From Streptomyces sp. RKAG290 (lineage in GTDB: Bacteria; Actinomycetota; Actinomycetes; Streptomycetales; Streptomycetaceae), in assembly GCF_023701695.1 (NCBI RefSeq), contig NZ_JAJOZC010000001.1, positions 5,145,894-5,209,893 on the forward strand: a DNA stretch of 64,000 bases, in the 5' to 3' direction. The notes under the pieces were generated by a model that saw only the letters and a list, made by a program, of their open reading frames with translations, was not told where the DNA came from and ran no database searches. The translations under genes and the position numbers were made by a program. Position 1 is the stretch's first letter; each line of letters starts with the position of its first letter. Of the stretch, positions 55,436-64,000 are shown one piece after another.

Positions 55436-55675
55436 GGTCTCTCGGCCACGAGGCCACCCGACCGGAAGTGTGACGGCCGCCCAGCGTCCGTGGATGGCGA
55501 ACCGCGACGAACGACCGCTGCCGCTCTCCGCCGACCGGGCCGGACCCGCGCCCCCGGCTGTCGCCCGCCGGGCAGGCCCCCCCCCGCATTCCCGCCCCCC
55601 CCGCATTCCCGACCCCACCGGGCGGTCGCCCGCGCCCCGACGGAGGGGCTCTCCCCGCCGGCCCCGCTGATCTCA

Positions 55676-55709
55676 GTCATTTGGGACTATGACAGGCAAC
55701 TGATAACTT
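55676..55709 (+). promoter_or_regulatory. Promoter with overlapping inverted repeat before the MFS gene
   Basis: TTGGGA (55681-55686) and TAACTT (55704-55709) are 17 bases apart. GTCAT (55676-55680) and ATGAC (55689-55693) form an inverted repeat across the -35 element, extending to CAGTCAT/ATGACAG with one mismatch. This is a reasonable MarR operator. Confidence 0.45.
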
Positions 55710-55743
55710 GGCCGCCGCGTTCGATCAGGAGGTCCGTCTCACC

Positions 55744-58130
55744 ATGTCCGCGATAACAACCCCCCACCGCCCCGTCGCCCGCCCCGCGCTGACCACCGTG
55801 CTGGCGTGTCTCGGGATGTTCGCCGCCTACGTGCCCATCGGCAGCGTCTCGGTGTCCTTGTCGCGCATCCAGCAGGGCCTCGGCGCCTCCACGTCCGACC
55901 TGCAATGGGTCTCCGACGCGTTCATCCTGCCGATGGCCGCGCTGATCCTCACCTTCGGCCTGATCGGCGACCTGTACGGCCGCAAGAAGGCCTACCTCGC
56001 GGGCATGCTCCTGTTCGCCGCCGGTTCCGTGACCTCCCTGACCGCGCACGGCGTCGAACAGGTCTGGGTGGGCCAGGCCGTCGCAGGCGCCGGTGCCGCG
56101 GCCCTCGCCTCCTCCACGCTCGCCCTGATCAGCCACGCCTACCCGGACTTCCGGGCCCGCGCCAAGGCCATCGCCGCCTGGGCCGCGTCCCTGAGCATCG
56201 GCATGGCCCTCGGCCCGCTGATCAGCGGCGTCATCCTGGAGCACGCCACCTGGCGCTGGATCTTCCTGCCGGCCGCCGTCATCACCGCCGTCACCGGCCT
56301 GGTGGCCGTGCGGATGCTGGAGGACTCGCGTTCCGCGCACGGCCGCGCCATCGACGTCCCCGGCCAGATCGCCGCGATCGTCTTCATCATCGGCCTGATC
56401 TACGGCGTGATCGAGGGCGGCGGAGCCGACGGCTGGGCCCAGACCAAGGTCGTCGCCGCGTTCGTCGCCGCCGCGCTCGGCCTGATCGCCTTCGTCGTCG
56501 CCGAGCTGCGCTCCGCCTCGCCGATGCTCTCCCTGAAGCTGTTCGCGGTACGCCCCTTCACCGGCGCCGGGGTCGTCAACGCGGTCGTCATGTTCGGGAT
56601 GATCGGGTCCGTCTTTACCCTCAGCCTCTTCTTCGGCAGCGTCCAGCAGCTCTCCGTCCTCGACATCGCCTGGCGGATGCTGGTCTTCAACGGCGTCTCC
56701 GTGCTCACCGGGCCGCTCGTCGGCCGTCTGATGGGCAAGATCGCGCCCGGCCTCCTGCTCTGCGTCGGCCTGCTCGGGGTCGGCGGCGCCATGCTGTGGC
56801 TGACCGGACTGGAGACCGACTCCGGGTTCGGCGCGATGGCCGGTCCGCTCGCCCTGTTCGGCCTCGGTATGGGCTTCGTGATGACGCCGATCAGCGCGGT
56901 CGCCGTCGGCAGCGTCCCGCACCACCTGGCGGGCATGGCGGGCGCGGGGAACAACACCCTGCGCCAGCTCGGCGGCGCGCTCGGTCCCGCCGTCCTCGGC
57001 GCCGTGCTCAGCAGCCGGCTCACCTCCGCGCTGCCTGGCCACCTCGCGGACTCCGGACTGCCCGTCACCGACCAGCAGAAGGTGGGCGAAGCCCTCGCGA
57101 AGGGCGGCGTGGGCGCCGCGAGCCACCTCGGTCTCTCCCCCGAGGCGACCGGTCCCGCGCTGGGCGCGATCGGTGCGAGTTTCACCGACGCCGTCCACGT
57201 CTGCATGACCGTCGGCGCGGTCGGGATGCTGGTGGCCCTGATCGCCACGGCCACCCTGATCGGCTTCCGCCGCCCGCAGCCGGCCACCCCGGCCCCCGCC
57301 CCGTCCCCGGCCCCGCCCCGGACGCAGCCCACGACACGCAGGCGGACCAGGCCGGTCAGGCACCGCTCCCGACCGGCCCCGCCCTGCACGGCCACATCCG
57401 CAGCTCCGCCGGCACCGCCCGTCCCACGGTCACCCTGGTCTCCCTGACGGGACGCCAGCTGGCCAGGACCGTGGCCCGTCCGGACGGCCGCTACGAGCTC
57501 ACCGCACCCGGCGCGGGCACCTACGTGATGGTCGCCGCCGCCGACGGGCACCAGCCGCAGGCCGCCACCGTCGCCGTCGGTGACGAGCCGCTCGCCCACG
57601 ACCTCGTGCTCCTCGGCGCGCCGGGCCTGAGCGGGGTCGTCAGCGGCGCCGACGGGCTGCCGGTCGCCGCCGCCGTGGTGATCGTGACCGATGCGCGCGG
57701 CGAGGTGCTCGGCAGCGGACGGACCGGCACGGACGGGGAGTTCACCTTCGGCGAGCTGCCCGCCGGTGAGCTGACCGTCGCCGTGAACGCGGCAGGGCAC
57801 CGGCCGGCTGCCGTGCCCGTCACGGTCGGCGAGGGCGGCTCCGGCCGGGTGGAGATCGCACTCACCGCGGGCGCCCGGCTCCAGGGTGCGGTGCGCTCCG
57901 GTACCGACCTGCGACCGCTGGCGGACGCCCGCGTCACGCTCGTCGACGCGGCGGGCAACGTCGCCGCGACGGCCACCACCAGCGCGGACGGGGCGTACGC
58001 CTTCGCCGACCTGGACGCCGGTGAGTACTCGGTCGTCGCCAGCGGCTACCCGCCCGTCGCCACCCCGCTGAGCGTGACGGGCTCCGGCACCGACGCCCTC
58101 GACATCGAGCTGTCCCACCCGGCGTCCTGA
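55744..58130 (+). CDS. MFS exporter (DHA2) fused to carboxypeptidase-regulatory-like repeats, frameshifted as sequenced
   Basis: The N-terminal 515 or so residues form a 14-helix drug:proton antiporter with GDLYGRKKAYLAG after helix 2. After a Pro/Ala-rich linker the frame breaks in a C run (57316-57319); adding one C continues for about 260 residues in the same protein, 795 in all. The tail has three repeats of the carboxypeptidase-regulatory (beta-sandwich) type: GRYELTAPGAGTYVMV, GEFTFGELPAGELTVA and GAYAFADLDAGEYSVV. The ATG follows AGGAGG. Such a soluble tail is unusual for MFS pumps; its role is unknown. Confidence 0.85.
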
Positions 58131-58140
58131 GCCCTTCCCG

Positions 58141-58176
58141 GCCCGCCCCGGCGACGCGTGCGCAGCCGGGGCGGGC
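58141..58176 (+). terminator. Hairpin terminator after the MFS fusion gene
   Basis: A perfect 12-base inverted repeat (58141-58152 with 58165-58176, twelve-base loop) begins 11 bases after the MFS stop codon. Confidence 0.7.
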
Positions 58177-58178
58177 GC

Positions 58179-58303
58179 TCAGGCCGAGGTCGTGAGCGCC
58201 GCGCGGGTGACGGGGTGGGCGAACTCCCGGCCGAAGTCGTGGTGGGTGAAGGCGGCGGACTGGATGAACGTCTGGGGCGTCCAGCTGCTGCCGATCGAGC
58301 TGA
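58179..58303 (-). pseudogene. Possible 3' remnant of an unidentified gene
   Basis: The minus strand reads about 40 codons with a sensible composition (WTPQTFIQSAAFTHHDF, then GREFAHPVTRAALTTSA) and a TGA at 58179-58181. There is no start, and the frame is lost at AT-richer DNA past 58303. It looks like the C-terminal end of a truncated gene, but I do not recognise the family. Confidence 0.3.
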
Positions 58304-58590
58304 TTTGAATAATCCAAGGTCGTGCAGCTGTGTGGCCATGGTTGTTTAGCTCGACTGCCTCATGGGGTCATCGAATCTTTTGTTCTGGAAGTGCATTATT
58401 TCCATCATTCGATGAATGGCGCTGCCGAACGAAGCGAGGCGACACGGGCGGGAGCGTCACCGGGGCGAGGCCTGCGTTGCTGTCCGGCACGCGGCGATCC
58501 CGCACGCCCGGCCCGCCCGAGGTGCCCCCGGCCCCGAGCGGGCGCATGCTGGCCGGAGAGGTGTGCCCCGGACGCAGTCCCCCTCCCGCC
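58304..58590. other. Intergenic region before the phosphatase gene
   Basis: The stretch includes an AT-rich segment (58300-58420) with the small palindrome CATTCGATGAATG (58406-58418), and should hold the promoter of the sensor phosphatase gene. I see no coding sequence in it. Confidence 0.45.
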
Positions 58591-60968
58591 ATGGAGACGA
58601 TCGAAGTGACATCTCCCGGCCGCGACAACCAGGAAACGGGCGCCGGACTGGACGGCGCCGCGACAGCCCTTCTGGACGGCCGGGCCCGCATCTGCTGGTG
58701 GTCACGCGCCGCCTCGGAACTCCTCGGCTGGACCGGCGAGCAGGTGACCGGGAAACCCGCACGGCGACTGCTCGCGTCCGGACCGGCCGCCGCGCCGGAC
58801 GGGGGGACGCGGCGGGTCAGGCTGCGGCACAGTTCCGGACGGCTGATCGAAGCCGACGTCCGGCTCATGGAGCCGCAGGCCCCGGGCGCGACGCTGGTGG
58901 TGGCGGTGCCGGTGAGCGCCCCCGGGGGATGGGAGCAGGACTCCGCCCTCGCTCGTTCCGTGCTGGCGCAGGACGACATCGCCGTCGTCGAGTGCGACAT
59001 GCACCTGCGAGTCGTCCGCAGCAACGCCGCCTCCGATCTGCTGCGTCCCGAAGGTGCCCGCGAGGACTGGCTGGTGGAACTGCCCGGCACCGGAATCCAC
59101 GGGACGGTCCGGGACTTCATGAGCCGGGTGGCCGACACGGGCGCACCGGTGCTCGCGGCCGAGTATCCGTTCGGTGAGCCCGGATCGGACCGGATGCTGT
59201 CCCTCACCTGCATTCGGATCGACGGCCCGACGGGAGTTCCGCTCGGCGTCGCCATGGCCGCGATCGAAGTCACCGAGCGGCACCGGGCCCAGCAGCGGCT
59301 GTCGTCGGCGTACCGGAGGGCGTTCGAGATCGGGGGCTCGCTCGACGTGGTCCACAGCGCCCGTGATCTGGCCGCCGTACTGGTCCCCGCCCTCGGCGAC
59401 CTCGCCTTCGTCGACTTTCCCGACGCTGTACTCCAGGGGCAGGACCCGGAGCTGGGGTACCCGGGTCAGGAGGCTTCCGCCGCGCGCCGTGTCGCCGCCC
59501 AGTCCGCCGACGGCATCTGGCCGGCCTCGCTCGTGCAGCTGGGGGAACCCGTTCCGCCGATTCCCGCCCGGCCCGAGACCGCGGTCGTGGCCGTGGGGGA
59601 CGTGCTCGTCGCGGACGCCGACCTGTCCCGCGAGATCCTCGGCCAGGACCCCGAGCTGATCAGGCGTTTCATGCCGGAGGGCATGCACGGATCGCTCGGC
59701 TGCCCGCTCTACCACCGAGGCCGCCTCTTCGGGTACGCCTCGGTCTACCGCACCGACAATCCGTTGCCCTTCGTCGACGCGGACATCAAACTGATGCAGG
59801 ACCTGTGCGGGCGCACGGCCCAGGCCATCGACCACGCCTTCCGGTTCACCCGCGAACACCGGACCGCCGTCGTCCTCCAGGAGAGCCTGCTGCCGCCGGC
59901 GGCCACCGAGAGCGCCGCCGCCGAGACCGCCGGTGCCTATCTGCCGGCGAGCGGCAGCGTCAGTGTCGGCGGTGACTGGTTCGACGCGTTCCCCCTGTCC
60001 TCGCTGCGGATCGCGCTGGTCGTCGGCGACGTCATCGGCCACGGACTGCAGGCCACCGCGACCATGGCCAGGCTCCGCACCGCGGTGCAGACCCTCGCCG
60101 ACCTCGACCTCCCGCCCGACGAGCTCCTCGCCCGCCTCGACGACCTGGTCCAGCGGATGGAGAGTGAGGCCCAGGAGCCCGGCATGGTCGGTGCCTCCTG
60201 CCTGTTCGCCGTGTACGACCCCGTCACCGGGCTGTGCCAGATGGCCAGCGCAGGGCACCCGCCCCTGCCCTCGTCCGGCCCGGGGGAGGTGTCGACTACC
60301 TCCCCGTGGTCCCCGGGCCGATGCTGGGTGTCGGCGAGAACCCCTTCGAGGTCCTGAGCGTGACGCTGCCGGTCGGCAGCGTCCTCGCCCTCTACACCGA
60401 CGGTCTCGTCCGCCGGGGCGACGGCGACGGCGACGGCGAGGCCGCGCTGCTCGGCGCACTGGGCCGGCTGGCCGGGGCGGACCGGCCCCTGGACGAGATG
60501 GGCGTCGAACTGATGGGCAGCCACCCGGTGCAGGAGTACCGGGACGACGACGTCACGCTGCTGCTCGCCCGCACCCGGACCGTGGCGGAGCAGGACACGG
60601 CGACGTGGGAGTACCCCGCAGACCCGGCCGCCGTGCACGAGGCGCGCGCCGACGTCAGCGCCCAACTGGCCGCGTGGGGCCTGGAGGAGCTGATGTTCGC
60701 CACCGAACTGATCGTCAGTGAGCTCGTCACCAACGCCATCCGCTACGCGGGCGGACCCGTCGCCCTGCGGCTGATCCGTGACCGGGTCCTGGTGTGCGAG
60801 GTCGCCGACCCCAGCAACACCCAGCCCCGTCTGCGCAGGGCGCTCAGTACCGACGAGGGCGGTCGCGGTCTGTTCCTGATCGCCCAGCTCGCCACCCGCT
60901 GGGGCTGCCGCTACGGGGCCCGGGGCAAGACCCTGTGGACCGAACAGGCCCTCGTACCCAGCCTCTGA
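58591..60968 (+). CDS. PAS/GAF SpoIIE-type phosphatase with C-terminal RsbW-like ATPase, frameshifted as sequenced
   Basis: The restored protein has 792 residues. Order of domains: PAS (about 15-95), a second PAS-like domain (about 110-235), GAF (about 250-425), PP2C/SpoIIE phosphatase (about 440-650; Asp in VGGDWFDAF and VVGDVIGHG), and a HATPase_c anti-sigma kinase domain (about 665-790; ELIVSELVTNAIRYA and EGGRGLFLIAQLA). The frame breaks in the G run 60282-60286; one added G restores it. Such proteins control anti-anti-sigma factors in sigma-B-like networks. A GTG at 58606 with GGAGA upstream is an alternative start. Confidence 0.88.
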
Positions 60969-61079
60969 CGGAAGGGCGGCGGACGATGCCCGCCCGTCGG
61001 AGGTCGGGCCCGCGGCCCTCGGGTGACCGGCCCGTCGCCGCGGCCGGGTGGTCGGCCGGGCCCCGCCCAGCGGTCCGGG

Positions 61080-62635
61080 TCAGGCCAGTTCGATCCGTAC
61101 CCGGTGCCGCCCCGTGAGGTCCGCCGGCACGGTGGCGCTGCGGTGTCCGTCGACGGTGGACGACACGACGCGGTGGCCGGCGCCGGTGAGGGTGATGTCG
61201 AGCGTCGCCTCGCGGTAGGGCAGGTCGCGCAACGTCACCGGGCCCCAGCCCGGTGGCAGACGCGGGGTGAACCGCAGCCGGTCCCGCTCGTGACCGATGC
61301 CGAAAACTCCCCGGTGGATCAGCCGCAGGTAGCCGGTGGCGGACCAGGTCTGGTCCGGCTCCGAACCCCACTGCTGCCCGGTCTGCCAGCCCCCGTCCAC
61401 CGCGCCGGTGCGGGCGTTGTGGATCTCCCAGAAATGGCCGTCGCGATGCTCCAGGCCGGCGATGTCGGTGACTGCCTGCGCCAGCAGGTCGCTGCGGCCG
61501 CCGACCGCGGCCGCATGCCCCCACATGCCGACCGTCATCGGCCACACGATCACGTTGTGCCGGCCCGGATGCGCGTCGTCGAAGCGGGAGAAGTGCGGCC
61601 AGACGTTCACGACGCCGTGCGGCTCGTGGTGGGTGCTGTCGAGCACCGCGCGCACCTGCTGTCGCGACGCCACCCCGCACAGCACGGCGAACGCGAGGCC
61701 GTTCGCCTCCTGGTACGTCTCCAGCCGGCCGGCGCGCTCACCCGTACCGTGGATGAAGTAGCCGTAGCTGCCGGCGCCGGGCCGCCAGAGGTGGGTGTTG
61801 ATCGCGGCGCGCAGCCGGGCGGCAGCCACCCGGAAGCCGGCTGCCGCGCGACGGTCACCGGTCTCGTCCGCCATCTCGGCACACGCCAGATACCCGGCGT
61901 GGAAGAGGCAGTTGGTGGACAGGCACATCATCCTGTCCGCACCGGGATGGTCGAGCACGAACGACGAGGTGTTGCCGGGGTCGTAGGGAGGGCTGGGATA
62001 GCCCGCGATGCCGTCCTGCAGGAACGCCGGCCCCTCGAACAGCCCGTACTTCTCGTTGAAGTGCTGGGACCGGTCGGCGCGTACGGTGTTGGCGGCGGCC
62101 TGACAGGCATCCGTGAGGAAATCCCGGTCCCCGGTGGTCAGGTAGTGCTGCCAGGCGGCGACCGCCCACACGATCTGGTCCCACCACTGGTTGTCCTGCT
62201 GCACGATCAGCGTGCCGTCGTCCCTCCGCCGGCACACCGCCCACAGCGTGTTGCGGGCGACGTCCGGCGACAGCAGGCTCGCGGCGTTCCACGAGTTGAC
62301 CGACGCGTCCCGGGTCCACGGCTGCTCGTACCCCCGCCGGCCCGGATGAACGTACCGGGGGAGTCCGTCATCAGGCCGGTCTGGTTGTACTGCGCCGGAT
62401 CGTAGGGCACGGTGTTGATGTCCAGCAGGTTCTCTAGCGCCGACCGGTACGCACCGCCCAGCAGTGCGTCCTGGCCGCCGCCGAACTCGATGGCGGGCCG
62501 CCCGCCCGCTGCGTGCCGCGGGGCCGCGTGGCCGGGTGATCCGGCGGCCGCTCCCGCCGCTGCCAGCCCCGCCACGGTGCCTGCCCGCAACAGCTGCCGT
62601 CGCGACAATCCACTGTGCTGCTCGTGCGAACCCAT
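61080..62635 (-). CDS. Tat-exported glycoside hydrolase with (alpha/alpha)6 barrel, frameshifted as sequenced
   Basis: The protein starts with a twin-arginine signal, SRRQLLRAGTVAGLAAAG. The mature part has the WTRDASVNSWNAASLL, QQDNQWWDQIVWAVAAWQHY and GYLACAEMADETGDRRAA features of six-hairpin glycosidases of the trehalase, GH63 and mannosylglycerate hydrolase kind. The last 90 residues form a beta domain. The frame breaks at the C run 62331-62335 (plus strand); one added base gives 518 residues. The ATG at 62635 follows GGAGG. A LacI-type palindrome upstream suggests sugar control. The substrate is unknown. Confidence 0.82.
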
Positions 62636-62651
62636 GAAGCCTCCGACGTCG

Positions 62652-62663
62652 GACAACGTTGTC
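62652..62663. promoter_or_regulatory. LacI-family-type operator before the glycoside hydrolase gene
   Basis: GACAACGTTGTC is a perfect 12-base palindrome with a central CG, the usual form of LacI/GalR-family operators that control sugar genes in Streptomyces. It lies 17 bases before the start codon, where bound repressor would block transcription. Confidence 0.7.
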
Positions 62664-62823
62664 AACCGTCTTCAAGAGGTGGATGGTTCCCTGCACGGGA
62701 TGGTGCTGTCAATGACTTGCGTGAACCCTGTTACTCCCGTGAACTCAGCTCTCCGCAGGGCCGCGTGGTGGCGGGGGCCAGGGCGCCCGAACCGGCGGGC
62801 CGGCCCGCTGGCTACCATCCGCT

Positions 62824-64000
62824 GTGACCGAAACGACCGAACCCGATGTATCCCGCACCCGAATATTCGCCGACCTGACCCCGCTGCGGACCTCCCCCGA
62901 CTACCGGCGGCTCTGGTTCGGCAACACGGTCTCGTGGGTGGGGCAGGGCATGACGGCGCTGGCCGTCTCGCTCCAGGTCTACGACCTCACCGGCTCCGCC
63001 TTCTCCGTCGGACTCATCGGGCTCTGCTCGCTCGTGCCCCTGGTCGCCTTCGGGCTGTACGGCGGGGCCGTCGCCGACACCGTCGACCGGCGGAAGCTCG
63101 GACTCGCCAGCGCGTTCGGATCGTTCCTGCTCTCCGTCGGCCTGGTGGCGGTCACCGTCGCCGGGGTGGAACAGGTGGGGCTGCTGTACGGGGTCGTCGC
63201 ACTCCAGGCCGTCTGCTTCGCCCTCAACTCGCCGGCCCGCAGCTCGATGATCGCCAGGCTGCTCCCGGCCGGGCAGCTGCCCGCCGCCAACGCGCTGAAC
63301 TCCATGACCAGCACCACCGGCGCGCTCGTCGGACCGATGCTCGGCGGGCTCATCGTCGGCTGGTGGGGGTACCGGGCCGCGTACGGCGTCGACGCGGTCA
63401 CCTTCACGGCCTCGCTCTACGCGATGTGGCGGCTGCCCTCGATGCTGCCCGACCGCGGACCGGGGAACGCTGAGGCCGGCAAGCGGGCGTCGGTCATGGA
63501 CGGGCTGCGGTTCCTGGGGACCCGGCCCAATCTGCGGATGACGTTCTTCACCGACATGTGCGCCATGGTGCTCGCCCATCCCCGCGCACTGTTCCCCGTC
63601 GTCGCCGTCCTCTGGTACGGAGGCGACGCGAAGACCACCGGACTGCTCGTCGCCGCCCCGGCGCTGGGGGCTCTCCTCGGCGGGGTGTTCTCCGGCTGGC
63701 TGGGGCGGATCCGGCGGCACGGGCTCGCCGTGCTCCTCGCGGTCGCGAGCTGGGGCGCGGCCGTCGCCGTCTTCGGGCTGACCAGGCAGCTCTGGCTCGG
63801 GCTGATCTTCCTGGCGCTCGCCGGGGCCGCCGACACCACGTCCATGGTCTTCCGCAACACCATGCTCCAGGCCGCCGTGCCGGACGAGATGCGGGGGCGG
63901 CTGCAGGGCGTGTTCATCGTGGTGGTGGCGGGCGGCCCACGGCTCGGCGACTTCCTGGCCGGGTCCGTCGCCGACCTCGCCTCCCCGGGCCTCGCGGTGA
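62824..64000 (+). CDS. MFS transporter (EntS/MFS_3-like), truncated by the window end
   Basis: The frame is open from GTG 62824 to the end of the window, at least 392 residues without a stop. It begins with a short leader and then LRTSPDYRRLWFGNTVSWVG, typical of the MFS_3/enterobactin exporter-like group. GGAVADTVDRRKL follows helix 2, and multiple hydrophobic segments continue to the end. About one or two helices are missing. It diverges from the glycoside hydrolase gene, with the LacI-type palindrome in between. The exported substrate is unknown. Confidence 0.88.
   Translation, partial: MTETTEPDVSRTRIFADLTPLRTSPDYRRLWFGNTVSWVGQGMTALAVSLQVYDLTGSAFSVGLIGLCSLVPLVAFGLYGGAVADTVDRRKLGLASAFGSFLLSVGLVAVTVAGVEQVGLLYGVVALQAVCFALNSPARSSMIARLLPAGQLPAANALNSMTSTTGALVGPMLGGLIVGWWGYRAAYGVDAVTFTASLYAMWRLPSMLPDRGPGNAEAGKRASVMDGLRFLGTRPNLRMTFFTDMCAMVLAHPRALFPVVAVLWYGGDAKTTGLLVAAPALGALLGGVFSGWLGRIRRHGLAVLLAVASWGAAVAVFGLTRQLWLGLIFLALAGAADTTSMVFRNTMLQAAVPDEMRGRLQGVFIVVVAGGPRLGDFLAGSVADLASPGLAV

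Overview
The window is a piece of a Streptomyces chromosome, or of a very close actinobacterial relative. The DNA is about 70% GC or higher throughout, with GTG starts and many translationally coupled genes. The left part carries dnaG followed by an hrd-type principal sigma factor, an arrangement I associate with the Streptomyces core chromosome. Coordinates 1 to about 19.6 kb are housekeeping DNA: a class IV aminotransferase, an FMN reductase, cutA, a molybdopterin nitrate reductase with a GlnR-like site upstream, a DUF218 protein, a HAD phosphatase, a sirohydrochlorin chelatase-like protein, dgt, a ferredoxin reductase-like flavoprotein, dnaG, an hrdA-like sigma factor, a heterodimeric ABC exporter, a xylulokinase-like kinase and three tRNA genes (two tandem tRNA-Asn and one tRNA with a CAT anticodon).

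From 19.7 to 24.1 kb the DNA becomes accessory in character. It holds a sugar O-acetyltransferase, an ECF42-like sigma factor coupled to a tandem YCII (DGPF) protein, a decayed TetR gene and about 0.85 kb in which I recognise nothing.

From 24.15 to 54.56 kb lies a type II polyketide cluster of the angucycline kind, with a deoxysugar pathway and four glycosyltransferases. An orphan OmpR-type regulator with a TTA codon reads away from the pathway genes. The order is: PgaE/UrdE-type oxygenase, ketoreductase, aromatase, second oxygenase, LanV/UrdM-reductase-type SDR, VOC protein, UrdGT2-like C-glycosyltransferase, a B12-binding-like protein without its axial histidine, a glycosyltransferase, 2,3-dehydratase, 3-ketoreductase, a TetR/MFS export pair, epimerase, a glycosyltransferase, thymidylyltransferase, 4,6-dehydratase, two 4-ketoreductase-like genes around a 3-dehydratase, a glycosyltransferase, a two-component flavin monooxygenase pair, TcmI-type cyclase, KS-alpha, KS-beta, ACP and two acyltransferases. 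The sugar genes are those expected for D-olivose plus an L-rhodinose-like sugar. With the C-glycosyltransferase they suggest a urdamycin/saquayamycin/vineomycin-like C-glycosyl angucycline, but the exact product cannot be read from sequence.

From 54.9 kb to the end are a MarR regulator with an unusual MFS exporter carrying a C-terminal beta-sandwich tail, a multidomain PAS/SpoIIE phosphatase with its own anti-sigma-type ATPase domain, a Tat-exported glycoside hydrolase behind a LacI-type palindrome, and an MFS gene that runs off the window.

One technical feature affects every interpretation. Between 26.8 and 62.4 kb, ten otherwise normal genes are each broken by apparent one-base deletions in runs of four or five G or C (eleven sites). 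Restoring one base per site gives full-length, family-typical proteins. I treat these as probable sequencing or assembly errors and annotate the genes across the breaks.
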